Shown here in pieces: positions 1 through 9,235 of a stretch of DNA of 64,000 bases. The position numbers and the translations under genes were made by a program. The DNA lies in contig JBPOHT010000022.1 in NCBI GenBank assembly GCA_052035235.1, positions 1 through 64,000 of the forward strand. The letters run 5' to 3'. The notes under the pieces are model-generated. The model searched no databases and was not told the DNA's origin. It saw nothing but the letters and a program-made list of their open reading frames with translations. Source of the stretch: Solimonas_A sp052035235 (lineage in GTDB: Bacteria; Pseudomonadota; Gammaproteobacteria; Nevskiales; Nevskiaceae). Numbering within the stretch: the first letter of the stretch is position 1; each line of letters begins with the position of its first letter.

Positions 1-202
1 GAACAACCGGTCCTGACCGCCATTCTGCCGCCCCATCATCTCGCGTCCCCCAAAGCCGCCGATGCATCTAAGACATCAGCGACCGCACGGCGTTCGAGGG
101 ATGGAGGAGTTTTTCAACAGAATTGGCACAAAGCGGACTTAGGTGACGGTCTGCTGTCATCTCAAAGTTGGCGAAGCTGTCCGCTCCTAATTTCCCTGCT
201 CC
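1..202. other. Intergenic region, possible decayed repeat
   Basis: No convincing coding sequence lies here; open frames in this stretch are extensions of shadows of the reductase gene that follows. It contains an inverted pair AGCGGAC (132-138) and GTCCGCT (179-185), and a TTTTTCAACAG run near 112-122, a kind of string I associate with decayed insertion-sequence ends in environmental proteobacteria. That association is memory-based. No transposase fragment is visible. Confidence 0.35.
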
Positions 203-1183
203 TCAGTCGACCCGCAGCACCAGCTTGCCGATGTGCTGGCCGGCTTCCATGACGCGGTGCGCCTCGGCGGCCTGGTCCAGCGGGAAGCTGGCGTGCACGA
301 CGGGGCGGATCTTGCCGGCGTCGATCAGCGGCCAGATGCGTTGGCGCAGGGCCTGGGCCACGCTGGCCTTGTAGGCCAGGCTGCGCGGGCGCAGCGTGGA
401 GCCGGTGACGGTGAGGCGGCGCATCAGGACCTGGGCCAGCGGCAGCTCGCCGCGGACGCCGCCGAGCAGGCCGATGATGACCAGGCGGCCGTCGTCGGCC
501 AGGCAGGAAATCTCGCGCTTCAGGTAGTCGCCGCCGACCATGTCGAGGATCACGTCTACGCCGCGGCCGTCCGTTAGCTTGCGCACTTCCTCGGCGAAGT
601 CTGCCTCGCGGTAATGGATGGCGCGCTCGGCGCCCAGGGACTCGCAGGCGCGCAGCTTGTCGGCGCTGCTGGCGGTGGCGAAGACGCGGTGGCCCAGGGC
701 ATGCGCCATCTGGATGGCGGTGACGCCGATGCCGCTGCTGCCGCCTTGCACCAGCAGGCTTTCGTCCGGCGCGAGAGCCGCACGCTCGAAGACGTTGCTC
801 CATACGGTGAAGCAGGTTTCCGGCAGGGTGGCGGCTTCCAGCTCGGACCAGCCGGCGGGGATCGGCAGGCACTGCGCGGCCGGGGCCACGCAGTATTCGG
901 CGTAGCCGCCGCCGTGCACCAGGGCGCAGACGCGGTCGCCGAAGTTCCAGCCGGAATCGCCGGGATGGCCGCCGACGATCTCGCCGGCCACTTCCAGGCC
1001 GGGCAGGTCGGAGGCGTCGGGCGGGGCACGGTACTGGCCTTGGCGCTGCAGGACGTCCGGCCGGTTGACGCCGGCGGCGGTGACGCGGATCAGCAGTTCG
1101 CCTTCGCGCGGGACGGGCAGGGGGCGCTGGCAGGGCTGCAGGACTTCCGGGCCGCCGGGGGCGCGGATCTCGATGGCTTTCAT
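203..1183 (-). CDS. NAD(P)H:quinone oxidoreductase, zeta-crystallin type (MDR superfamily)
   Basis: This is a zinc-free medium-chain dehydrogenase/reductase of the quinone oxidoreductase (Qor, PIG3-like) group, expected to transfer hydride from NADPH to quinones or enones in the cytoplasm. The N-terminal GroES-like domain starts MKAIEIRAPGGPEVLQ and includes AAGVNRPDVLQRQG, typical of this family. The nucleotide-binding loop reads LLVQGGSSGIGVTAIQMA in the middle of the protein. The ATG at 1183 is chosen because family members start MKAI; an in-frame ATG at 1195 would add four residues, and neither has a clear ribosome binding site. It is divergent from the downstream MFS gene. Full length for the family (about 326 residues). 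The substrate is unknown. Confidence 0.9.
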   Translation of the reverse strand: MKAIEIRAPGGPEVLQPCQRPLPVPREGELLIRVTAAGVNRPDVLQRQGQYRAPPDASDLPGLEVAGEIVGGHPGDSGWNFGDRVCALVHGGGYAEYCVAPAAQCLPIPAGWSELEAATLPETCFTVWSNVFERAALAPDESLLVQGGSSGIGVTAIQMAHALGHRVFATASSADKLRACESLGAERAIHYREADFAEEVRKLTDGRGVDVILDMVGGDYLKREISCLADDGRLVIIGLLGGVRGELPLAQVLMRRLTVTGSTLRPRSLAYKASVAQALRQRIWPLIDAGKIRPVVHASFPLDQAAEAHRVMEAGQHIGKLVLRVD

Positions 1184-1367
1184 GGTGGCTCGCATCGGGC
1201 TGACTTTACTGCAGCCGGGGCCGGATGGCGTGTGGGCTGCCCGGAATGGCGGTCCAATTGCCTGTAGGCGATGCAGGGCTTGCCGGGGAGGGAGCAGGGG
1301 CGGTGTGCGTCTTGATCGGCTCCGGGCCGGGTCGCAGCATCCGGCAAGACTCTGGGAGCAAGGGCGG

Positions 1368-2597
1368 ATGAATTACCTGGGCGAGTTCCGCGTGAACGGG
1401 CGCGCGTTGCTGGCCAGCACGGTCGGTCATGGCGCGGGCCTGGCAGTGAGCGCCTACATCATCGGCACCTTTGCGCCGCACCTGCTGAAGGAATTCGGCT
1501 GGTCCAGGTCGGATTTCGCGCTGCTCAGCACGGCGACGCTGCTGACGCTGCTCTGCCTGCCGCTGATCGGCCGCGCCACCGACCTGTTCGGGGTGCGGCG
1601 GGTGGCGGCGCTGGGCGTGATGGTGCTGCCGATCACCTATCTGGCGCTGAGCCTGTTCAACGGCGAGCTCAAGGTCTTCATCGGCCTGACCATGCTGCAG
1701 GTGGTCTTCGGCACCACCACCACCTCCACGGTCTATAGCCGGCTGGTGGCGGACCGGTTCCGGGAGGCGCGCGGCATGGCCTTGGCGATCATGGCCAGCG
1801 GGCCCGCCATCACCGGCGCGGTCGGGGCGATGCTGCTCAACGACTACATCGATGAGCAGGGCTGGCGCGCCGGCTATCGCGCGATCGCGGTCTTCACGGC
1901 GGTGTTCGGTCTGCTGGCGCTGGCGATGATCCCGGCGGACGCGCGGCCGGCGGCCGTCGCGGTGCAGCGCCGCCGCGCGGCGCGGGACTATCCCGTGATC
2001 CTGCGCAGCCCGGCGTTCTGGGTGATCTGCGGCGGCATGTTCCTGTGCAACATCCCGCAGACCCTGAACGGGCCTCAGCTGAAACTGATGCTGCTCGACA
2101 ATGGGGCGGAGTCGGCGGCGGCCGCGATGATGGTGTCGCTGTTCGCCACCGGGGTGATCATCGGCCGCTTCGTCTGCGGCCTGGCGCTGGACCGCTTTCC
2201 GGCGCACGTGGTGGCGGCGGTGAGCATGGGGCTGCCCAGCATCGGCCTGTTCCTGATCGCGTCGTCATTCGACGCCCAGTGGGTCCTGGTGGGCGCGGTC
2301 CTGCTGATGGGGCTGTCGCAGGGGGCGGAAGGGGACATCGCCGGCTACCTGGTGGTGCGCCACTTCGGCGTGGAGATCTACAGCAGTGTGCTGGGGCTCT
2401 GCATCGCTGCCCTGGGTCTGGCCACGGCCGTGGGGGCGGTGCTGCTGAGCCGCTTCCTCGACGGGACCGGGGGGTATGTCGTGTTCCTGTACGGCACCGC
2501 CGGCAGCGTGCTGCTGGGCGGGCTGATGTTCCTGCTGCTGGGGCGGGCCGGGATCGGCGGCCGGCCGGTGGCAGTGCCGGAGCCTGCCGCGGACTGA
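1368..2597 (+). CDS. Major facilitator superfamily transporter (monocarboxylate/oxalate antiporter-like)
   Basis: A 409-residue integral inner-membrane protein with about 12 hydrophobic segments and no signal peptide. The open frame extends much further upstream, but the start chosen is the ATG at 1368, preceded by GGAGCAAGGGCG, because the protein then begins MNYLGEFRVNGRALLAST and runs straight into the first membrane segment. The RATDLFGVRRVAALG stretch after helix 2 matches the MFS loop 2-3 signature (G-x3-D-x2-G-x-R-x-like). Such transporters next to CoA-transferases and hydantoinase-like genes usually move organic acids. That role is inferred from the family and neighbours; no substrate residues can be read. 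Confidence 0.85.
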   Translation: MNYLGEFRVNGRALLASTVGHGAGLAVSAYIIGTFAPHLLKEFGWSRSDFALLSTATLLTLLCLPLIGRATDLFGVRRVAALGVMVLPITYLALSLFNGELKVFIGLTMLQVVFGTTTTSTVYSRLVADRFREARGMALAIMASGPAITGAVGAMLLNDYIDEQGWRAGYRAIAVFTAVFGLLALAMIPADARPAAVAVQRRRAARDYPVILRSPAFWVICGGMFLCNIPQTLNGPQLKLMLLDNGAESAAAAMMVSLFATGVIIGRFVCGLALDRFPAHVVAAVSMGLPSIGLFLIASSFDAQWVLVGAVLLMGLSQGAEGDIAGYLVVRHFGVEIYSSVLGLCIAALGLATAVGAVLLSRFLDGTGGYVVFLYGTAGSVLLGGLMFLLLGRAGIGGRPVAVPEPAAD

Positions 2598-2697
2598 CCC
2601 CTGCCGGCCGGGGACTGTCGATGGCCTTGCAGAAATTATCGAGATTCCCGGGGTGCCGGCGGACGACCATGGGGTGATCCGCTGGAGTAATGCCCCC

Positions 2698-4521
2698 ATG
2701 ACGTTCGAACTGAACCGCGCGCTCGCCGCCAAACGTGAGCCGCTGCCGACCACGGCGACGGTGGACCCGGTGACCGCCGCCATCATCCGCGGCGCCTTCG
2801 AGACGGTGTGCTTCGAGGCCGCGACCCACCTGGGGCGCGCGGCGTCCTCGCCGATCATCAACCAGTCCAACGAGCGCAATGGCAGCATCATCGACGCCCA
2901 CGGCCGCCTGGCGGCGGTGTCGATCGGCACGCCGCACCTGGTGTTCATCTCGCAGCTCACCGTGCGCTACGGCCTGCAGTTCTTCAAGGATTACGACTGG
3001 GGCCCGGGCGATATCTTCGTGGGCAACGATCCGGACTTCGGCGGTGGCCACCTGCCGGACTATAACGTCTACGCGCCGGTGTTCGACAACCAGGGCGAGC
3101 TGGTGCTGATCCAGGCGCTGCAGGCCCACCAGGGCGACACCGGCGGCAAGGACCCGGGTGGCTTCACGCTGGAAGCCACCGACATCTTCACCGAGGGTCT
3201 GGCGATCCCCTGCATGAAGATCGTGCATCGCGGCGAGAAGCGCCGCGACGTGATCAAGCTGCTGGAGCGCAACAACCGCTTCCCGTCCTTCGCTGGTGAC
3301 CTGGCGGCGATGATCGGCGCGGTGCAGCACTGCGTGAAGCGGCTGGAAGACGTGGTGCGCAAGTGGGGCAGCGAGGTGGTGAAGGCGGCGGTGAACCACA
3401 ACATCGACCACACCGAGCAGCGCTTTCGCGAGGAGATCGCGAAGTGGCCGGACGGGACCTATTCGGCCGATGTCTTCATCGACCATGACACGCTGGGCAC
3501 CAAGGATGTGAAGGTGCATGTGAGCTGCACGGTGAAGGGCGACCACCTGACCGTGGACCTGACCGGCACCGATGACCGCCCGCAACTGGTGGGCGTGTGG
3601 AACACCTTTGCCAACAGCCGCGGCTACGCGATGACGCAGCTGGCGTCGATGATCGACCCCGGCATCGTCAAGAACGAGGGGCTGTTCCACGCGGTGGACA
3701 TCATCCTGCCGGAGAACAGCATCGTGCATCCGCCGGTCAACAAGCCGGCGGCGCTGGGATCCTTCCACCCGGCCTGCGAGATCATCGAGGCGATCTGCGT
3801 GGCGATGTCGGAGGTGGTGCCGGAGCGCTCCACGCCGCAGGTCTACAAGATCGGCATGCCCAACGCGGTCATCGGCTTCAAGCATGGCCAGATGTGGATG
3901 GACCAGGGCGTGGATGCGCGCTCCATGGACTCCTCGGCGGTGCAGGGCATCGACGGCTGGGGCTCGTCCTGCGTGGGCCTGGGCAACCTGCTGCTGTCGG
4001 AGGCAGAGGATGCGGAGGCGCGCTTCCCGATCATCAACATCAGCCGCGAGATGACCACCGACAGCGGCGGCGCCGGACAGTGGCGCGGCCAGCCTGGCAG
4101 CCTCAACGTCAAGCAGGTGCTGGAGCCGACCATGGCGATGGCCTGGATGGTGTCGTCGACGCATCCATTGCGCGGTCTCTGCGGCGGCGAGGATGCGGGC
4201 CCCTACTCGAATCATTTCGAGGTGGGCACGCCCAACGAATACAAGATCGAGCTATCCAAGCAGGCGCAGTTGCCGGCGGAGGCGGTGATCGCCTACCAGC
4301 ACGGCGGCGGTGGCGGTTTCGGGCCGGCGCTGCAGCGTGACCCCGCGGCGGTGCGCGATGACGTGCTGGACGAGAAGGTGAGCCTGGCGGCGGCGCGCGA
4401 GAAGTACGGCGTGGTGCTGACCGGAACGCTGGAGGAATACGACCTGGCCGTGGATGCCGCGGCCACCGAGGCGCTGCGCCGGAAAATGAAGGCCACGGCG
4501 CCCGCCGCCAAGGCCGCCTGA
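2698..4521 (+). CDS. hyuB: Hydantoinase B/oxoprolinase family protein (HyuB type)
   Basis: A 607-residue member of the hydantoinase B family, the partner of HyuA in ATP-dependent hydrolysis of cyclic amides (N-methylhydantoinase, 5-oxoprolinase) or in related carboxylases. Family features seen are VTAAIIRGAFETVCFEAA near the start, GDIFVGNDPDFGGGHLPD, LTGTDDRPQ and YQHGGGGGFG near the C-terminus. An in-frame GTG at 2653 would add 15 atypical residues, so the ATG at 2698 is preferred. It ends 11 bases before hyuA, so the two are surely co-transcribed. The adjacent CoA-transferases suggest a role in an acid-activation pathway rather than hydantoin use, but the substrate is not evident. It is shorter than acetone carboxylase alpha subunits and no gamma-subunit gene is nearby. 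Confidence 0.88.
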   Translation: MTFELNRALAAKREPLPTTATVDPVTAAIIRGAFETVCFEAATHLGRAASSPIINQSNERNGSIIDAHGRLAAVSIGTPHLVFISQLTVRYGLQFFKDYDWGPGDIFVGNDPDFGGGHLPDYNVYAPVFDNQGELVLIQALQAHQGDTGGKDPGGFTLEATDIFTEGLAIPCMKIVHRGEKRRDVIKLLERNNRFPSFAGDLAAMIGAVQHCVKRLEDVVRKWGSEVVKAAVNHNIDHTEQRFREEIAKWPDGTYSADVFIDHDTLGTKDVKVHVSCTVKGDHLTVDLTGTDDRPQLVGVWNTFANSRGYAMTQLASMIDPGIVKNEGLFHAVDIILPENSIVHPPVNKPAALGSFHPACEIIEAICVAMSEVVPERSTPQVYKIGMPNAVIGFKHGQMWMDQGVDARSMDSSAVQGIDGWGSSCVGLGNLLLSEAEDAEARFPIINISREMTTDSGGAGQWRGQPGSLNVKQVLEPTMAMAWMVSSTHPLRGLCGGEDAGPYSNHFEVGTPNEYKIELSKQAQLPAEAVIAYQHGGGGGFGPALQRDPAAVRDDVLDEKVSLAAAREKYGVVLTGTLEEYDLAVDAAATEALRRKMKATAPAAKAA

Positions 4522-4532
4522 GGAGAGACACA

Positions 4533-6659
4533 GTGGGTTATCGCGTCGGCATCGACATCGGCGGCACCTTTACCGACTTCGCACTCCTGAAGGGGGCGGA
4601 GGTGGTGCTGCACAAGAACCTGAGCACGCCCGAGGATCGCTCGCTGGGCGTGATGCACGGGCTCACCAAGCTGGCCGGCATCGAGGGCCTGGGCCTGGGC
4701 GAGTTCCTGGCGCGCTGCGATGCCATCGTCCACGGCACCACGGTGGCCGACAACACGCTGATCGAGATGAACGGCGCGGTGACGGGGCTGATCACCACCG
4801 AGGGTTTCCGCGACGAGATCGAGTACCGCCGCGGCTACAAGGAAAGCATCTGGGACGTGCGCCTGGAGGCGCCCCAGGAGATCGCGCCGCGCCGCCGCCG
4901 CCTGACGGTGCCGGAGCGCCTGCTGTTCGACGGCTCGGTGCACAAGGAGCTGGACGAGGCGGCGGTGCGCGAGGCTTGCCGCAAGCTGAAGAAGCAGGGT
5001 GTGGAGTCGGTGGCGATCTCGCTGCTGTTCTCGTTCGTGAACCCGGAGCACGAGAAGCGCGTGGCGCGGATCGTGGCGCAGGAGCTGCCGGGCGTGCAGG
5101 TGTCGGTGTCGCACGAGGTGCTGCCGCGCGCGCCGGAGTACGACCGCACCAGCACCACGGTGGTGAATGCCTACGTGGCGCCGCGCGTGACCTCGTACCT
5201 GGAGAAGCTGGTGGAGCGCCTGCAGCAGGCCGGCTACCAGCACCGCCTGATGGTGATGCAGGCCAGCGGGGGTGTGATGACGCGCGAATACATCCAGGGT
5301 GCGCCGATCCGCGTGCTGGCCTCCGGCCCGGCCGGCGGGGTGATCGGCTCGGCCCACGTCGGCGGCGCCAAGGGCTGCCCGAACCTGCTGTGCGTGGACA
5401 TGGGCGGCACGTCCTACGACATGTCGGTGGTGCTCAACGGCGCCGCGCCGGCCGAGGCCGGCTGGAACATGCACCACCGCTACCTGGTGGGCGTGCCCAT
5501 GGTGCAGGTGGAGACCCTGGGCGCGGGCGGCGGCTCGATCTGCCACGCCGACGGCGGCGCGCTGCAGGTGGGCCCGGCCTCGGCCGGCTCCGAGCCGGGG
5601 CCGATCTGCTACGGCCGTGGCGGCACGCAGCCGACGATCACCGATGCCCTGCTGATGCTGGGTATCCTGTCGGCGGACACGGATTTCGCCGGCGGCAGCT
5701 TCTCGCTGTCGCGTCGCGGCGTGGACGAGGCCTTCCAGAAGATCGGGGCCCAGATGGGCTACAGCGCCGAGGATGCGGCCTTCGACTGCTGGCGCGTGGT
5801 CAATGCCAACATGTCGCAGGCGGTGCAGCGCACGGTGGCCAGCAAGGGTCTGGACCCGCAGGACATGGTGATGCTGGCCTACGGCGGCAACGGCCCGGTG
5901 TTCGCGGCGATCCAGGCGGAAGACCTGGGCATCGAGCGCGTGCTGGTGCCCAAGGCCTCACCGACCTTCTCGGCGCTGGGCACGCTGGTGGCCAACCCGG
6001 CGATCGACGAGGAGCGCTCCTACCTGGCGCAGGCCGGCGGGCTGGACGTGCAGCGCCTCAAGGGCCTCTGGGGGGACCTGGAGGCGCGTGCGGCGAAGTA
6101 CTTCGCCGATGCCAACTTTGCCGCCGACCGCGTCACCGCCAAGTACCAGATGAAGATGCGCTACCCGGGCCAGAACTGGTCGCTGAGCTTCGACATCCAG
6201 GTCAACACCGGCATTGGCGACCTGTCCTTTGTCGATGCCGGCCTGGGCGAGCGGGCGGTGGAGGCCTTCAACCGCCGGCACATGGAGGAGTACGGCCATA
6301 TCCGCGAGGGCGAACTGCCGGAGGTGACCTGCGTGCGCCTGGTGACCTCGGTGGAGACGCCTTCGCCGAAGGTGCTGTCGGGCTTCACCGCGCCGACCGT
6401 GGTGGCCAAGGCCACGCGCTCGCGGCGCGCCAACCTCGGCGGTGGCTACCAGGACACGCCGGTGCATCTCGGCGCCAGCCTGAAGCCGGGCAGCGAGGTG
6501 ATGGGGCCGGCGATCATCGACGAGACCTTCACCACCATCGTGGTCTACCCGGGCTGGAAGGCCCGCGTGGACGATGCGGGCGACTACGAGCTGAACCGCG
6601 TGGCAGCCACGGCAGCCATGCGCAGCGCCGGTGCCGCGCGCCCGGCGATCGCGGCCTGA
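4533..6659 (+). CDS. hyuA: Hydantoinase/oxoprolinase family protein (HyuA type)
   Basis: A 708-residue ATP-binding subunit of the hydantoinase A/oxoprolinase family, with the sugar-kinase/actin-like ATPase fold. The N-terminal phosphate loop reads GIDIGGTFTDFALL (residues 6-19), followed by VHGTTVADNTLIE. The central hydantoinase domain has PAGGVIGSAHVGG, CVDMGGTSYDMSVV and ETLGAGGGSICHADGGALQVGP, which matches family signatures. The start is a GTG with AGGAGAGA just upstream. Together with HyuB it should form a heteromeric ATP-dependent amidohydrolase or carboxylase. The next gene begins 8 bases after its stop, implying one operon with the CoA-transferases. Confidence 0.9.
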   Translation: MGYRVGIDIGGTFTDFALLKGAEVVLHKNLSTPEDRSLGVMHGLTKLAGIEGLGLGEFLARCDAIVHGTTVADNTLIEMNGAVTGLITTEGFRDEIEYRRGYKESIWDVRLEAPQEIAPRRRRLTVPERLLFDGSVHKELDEAAVREACRKLKKQGVESVAISLLFSFVNPEHEKRVARIVAQELPGVQVSVSHEVLPRAPEYDRTSTTVVNAYVAPRVTSYLEKLVERLQQAGYQHRLMVMQASGGVMTREYIQGAPIRVLASGPAGGVIGSAHVGGAKGCPNLLCVDMGGTSYDMSVVLNGAAPAEAGWNMHHRYLVGVPMVQVETLGAGGGSICHADGGALQVGPASAGSEPGPICYGRGGTQPTITDALLMLGILSADTDFAGGSFSLSRRGVDEAFQKIGAQMGYSAEDAAFDCWRVVNANMSQAVQRTVASKGLDPQDMVMLAYGGNGPVFAAIQAEDLGIERVLVPKASPTFSALGTLVANPAIDEERSYLAQAGGLDVQRLKGLWGDLEARAAKYFADANFAADRVTAKYQMKMRYPGQNWSLSFDIQVNTGIGDLSFVDAGLGERAVEAFNRRHMEEYGHIREGELPEVTCVRLVTSVETPSPKVLSGFTAPTVVAKATRSRRANLGGGYQDTPVHLGASLKPGSEVMGPAIIDETFTTIVVYPGWKARVDDAGDYELNRVAATAAMRSAGAARPAIAA

Positions 6660-6666
6660 GCCGGCC

Positions 6667-7839
6667 GTGTCGGCGCTGCGTGCCTACCGGGTTCTGGAGC
6701 TGGCGGAGAGCGTCGCCGGCGAATATTGCGGCAAGCTGATCGCGGACTTCGGCGCCGAGGTCATCAAGCTGGAGAAACCCGGCGCTGGCAGCCCCACGCG
6801 CCGCCTCGGGCCCTTTGCCGGCGAGGGGCCGGAGGGCGAGCGCAGTGGGCTGTTCGCGTATCTCAACACCAACAAGCGCTCGGTCAGCCTGGACCCGGCC
6901 GACCCCGCGGCGGCCGATACGCTGCGCCGCCTGCTGGAGCGGGTGGATGTGGTGATCGACGACCACGCGCCGGGCTGGCTGAAGGGCATCGGGCTTGATC
7001 CGGAGCGGCTTTCCGTCAGCCATCCGAAGTTGCTGCTGTGCTCGATCACGCCCTACGGGCTGACGCCGCCGGACGAGCGCCGGCATGCCGAGGACCTGAA
7101 CGTGTTCCACGCCAGCGGCTGGGGCTACCACACGCCCACCGGGGCAGATGAGCGTCGCCCACCGCTGAACGGCGCGGGCCGCTTCCTGCCGAGCTACGAG
7201 GCGGGGCTGGAGGCGGCGATGTGCATCGTCGCGGCGCTGTACGAGCGCGAGGGCAGCGGGCAGGGGCAGTGCATCGAGATCGCCGCGCAGCAGGTGCTGG
7301 CCTCGCGCGTGGACTACGTGCTGGGGCAGATGGTGGCGGGCGACATGGATGTGAGCACGCGCCGCAATGCCTTCGACCTGTTTGGCCCGGCCGGCATCTT
7401 CCGCTGCCGCGACGGCTACGCCTACATCTGGATGTCGGCACCAAGCCACTGGGACGGGCTGCGCCAGTTGCTGGGCGACCCGGAGTGGATGAAGACCTTC
7501 CCCGAGCGCTGGCTGGAGCGCGAGTGCACGCCGGAGCGCGTGGCGGAGTGCCGCCGCCATATCGCGGCCTGGCTGGCCACGCAGGACAAGGAGCCGGTGG
7601 CGGCCGCGGCGCAGAAGCTGGGATTGACGCTGGTGCCGGTGAACGGCGCGGAGGACCTGAAGGCCTCGCCGCAGTACCGCCACCGCGGCTATTTCGCGGA
7701 ACTGGAGCATCCGGTGCTGGGGCGCTCGCTGTATCCCACGGTGCCGTACCAGCTGAGCGAGACGCCGGCGCGGCTGGAGTCGCCGGCACCGCTGCTGGGC
7801 CAGCACACGGCCGGCGTGCTGGCGGGAGAGGGCGCATGA
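6667..7839 (+). CDS. CaiB/BaiF family III CoA-transferase, likely non-catalytic partner
   Basis: A 390-residue family III acyl-CoA transferase with the N-terminal signature YRVLELAESVAGEYCGKLIADFGAEVIKLE and the LDPADPAAADTLRRLLERVDVVIDDHAPGWL region. GTG at 6667 is taken as the start, eight bases after hyuA; an earlier start would overlap hyuA. In active enzymes an Asp carries the CoA thioester (Asp169 in formyl-CoA transferase). Here the aligned site reads LPSYEAGLEAA, placing Ser176 where Asp is expected. The next gene keeps the Asp. The pair overlaps by ATGA, so I infer a two-subunit transferase as known for benzylsuccinate CoA-transferase BbsEF. The acid substrate is unknown. Confidence 0.85.
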   Translation: MSALRAYRVLELAESVAGEYCGKLIADFGAEVIKLEKPGAGSPTRRLGPFAGEGPEGERSGLFAYLNTNKRSVSLDPADPAAADTLRRLLERVDVVIDDHAPGWLKGIGLDPERLSVSHPKLLLCSITPYGLTPPDERRHAEDLNVFHASGWGYHTPTGADERRPPLNGAGRFLPSYEAGLEAAMCIVAALYEREGSGQGQCIEIAAQQVLASRVDYVLGQMVAGDMDVSTRRNAFDLFGPAGIFRCRDGYAYIWMSAPSHWDGLRQLLGDPEWMKTFPERWLERECTPERVAECRRHIAAWLATQDKEPVAAAAQKLGLTLVPVNGAEDLKASPQYRHRGYFAELEHPVLGRSLYPTVPYQLSETPARLESPAPLLGQHTAGVLAGEGA

Positions 7840-9041
7840 CGCAGCCGACGCGCGGCGGCCCGCTGCAGGGCGTGCGGGTGGTGGAGCTGACCAAGGTCTG
7901 GGCGGGCCCCTATGTGGGCAAGCTGCTGTCCTTCCTGGGGGCGGAGGTGATCCGCGTGGAGAGCCGCGAGTCGCTGGACGTGACGCGGACCTTCGGCGTG
8001 GCCGACATCGACAAGGCGCCGGGCTTCCAGGCGGTGAACCCGCAGAAGCTCAGTGTGCAGATCGACATGAAGAAGCCGGAGGGCATCGCGCTGCTCAAGG
8101 ATCTGCTGGGCAAGGCCGACATCGTGGTGGAGAACCTGCGCCCCGGCGCGGTCAAGCGCCTGGGCCTGGGCTACGAGGCGGTGCGGCAGGTGAAGCCCGA
8201 CATCGTGTTCGTGTCCATGGGCATGTGGGGCAGCGAGGGGCCGCTGGCCTACCAGACCGGGTATGCGCCCTGTTTCGCGGCGCTGGGCGGCGTCAGCCTG
8301 CTGGTGGGCCACGAGGGCGAGGCGCCGGCCGGCATGAACGTGCGCTATGCCGACTCCAGTTTCGGCGCGGCCGCGGCCTATGCCGCGACGGTGGCCCTGC
8401 TGCATCGCCGCCGGACCGGCGTCGGCCAGTTCGTGGATGTGTCGGCGGTGGAGTGCATGAGCAGCATGATCGGCGACACGCTGATGCAATCCCTGCTCGG
8501 CAGCGGCGCGCCGCTGGGGCAGGGCAACCGCAATCCGGGCATGGCGCCGCATGGCGTCTATCCCTGCCGCGAGGACGAGTGGATCAGCATCGCCGTGCCG
8601 TCCGACGCGGCCTGGGCGGCGCTGCGCCAGGCCATGGGGCAGCCCGGCCTGGCGCAGGACCCGCGCTACCGGACGCTGGCGGCGCGCAAGGCGGCCGAGG
8701 ATGAGCTGGACGGCCTGCTGGCGGCCTGGACTGCCGGCCGCGAGGCGGCGGAACTCGCGGCGGAGCTGCAGGGCGTGGGCGTGTCGGCGGCCAAGAGCCA
8801 GAGCTCGGTGGACCTGGTGGCCGATCCGCATCTCTGGGGCAATGGCTTCTTCCGCGAGGTGCAGACCCGGCAGGGCGAGTCCCGCAACATCGTGGGGCCG
8901 TCCTGGAAGATGACGCGCGAGGCGGCGATCACCGATGCCGCGCCCCGGCTGGGGGAGCACAACGCCTATGTGCTGGGGGAGATATTGGGGTTGTCGGGGG
9001 AGCGGCAGCGGGAGCTGACGGAGGGGGGTATTACTCGCTGA
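7836..9041 (+). CDS. CaiB/BaiF family III CoA-transferase, catalytic subunit
   Basis: A 401-residue family III CoA-transferase that transfers CoA between carboxylic acids. It starts at an ATG overlapping the previous stop (ATGA), which makes a translationally coupled pair. Motifs are VRVVELTKVWAGPYVGKLL, FLGAEVIRVES and IVVENLRPGAVKRLGLGY. The aligned catalytic position is in RYADSSFGAAAAYAATVALL, giving Asp173 as the probable thioester-forming residue, close to Asp169 of formyl-CoA transferase. Downstream comes a short palindromic repeat and then the AraC gene, so this probably ends the hyuBA-transferase operon. The alignment of the catalytic residue is by eye. Confidence 0.88.
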   Translation: MTQPTRGGPLQGVRVVELTKVWAGPYVGKLLSFLGAEVIRVESRESLDVTRTFGVADIDKAPGFQAVNPQKLSVQIDMKKPEGIALLKDLLGKADIVVENLRPGAVKRLGLGYEAVRQVKPDIVFVSMGMWGSEGPLAYQTGYAPCFAALGGVSLLVGHEGEAPAGMNVRYADSSFGAAAAYAATVALLHRRRTGVGQFVDVSAVECMSSMIGDTLMQSLLGSGAPLGQGNRNPGMAPHGVYPCREDEWISIAVPSDAAWAALRQAMGQPGLAQDPRYRTLAARKAAEDELDGLLAAWTAGREAAELAAELQGVGVSAAKSQSSVDLVADPHLWGNGFFREVQTRQGESRNIVGPSWKMTREAAITDAAPRLGEHNAYVLGEILGLSGERQRELTEGGITR

Positions 9042-9047
9042 GGGGTT

Positions 9048-9071
9048 CCCTCTCCCGCCAGCGGGAGAGGG
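9048..9071. repeat. Single-arm copy of repeat family A
   Basis: A perfect 11-bp inverted repeat, CCCTCTCCCGC and GCGGGAGAGGG separated by CA. It matches one arm of the larger composite elements at 25325, 29226 and 40817. It lies 6 bases after the CoA-transferase stop, so it may also stabilise or end that transcript, but it has no T-tract. Confidence 0.8.
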
Positions 9072-9235
9072 GGTTATGGGCCTGGGTAGCGTCTTCCAGG
9101 GCCGATGCGCCATCTGTATATCCGTCCGCGCACTCTGCGGGGACGGTGTGGGACCGGGCCGATACGATCCAGTGACTTTAAAAGTACAGGGACGCCCGCG
9201 GACCGGGTGATCCCTCACTGTGAGGAGAGCCGGCC

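Noticed and set aside
1065..1367. N-terminal 101-residue extension of the MFS transporter frame
   Set aside because: It overlaps the divergent reductase start and is Arg/Gly/Pro-rich; the ATG at 1368 begins the first membrane segment region.
2698..6659. Acetone or acetophenone carboxylase
   Set aside because: HyuB is shorter than acetone carboxylase alpha subunits and no gamma-subunit or other carboxylase subunit gene lies nearby; the general hydantoinase family name is safer.
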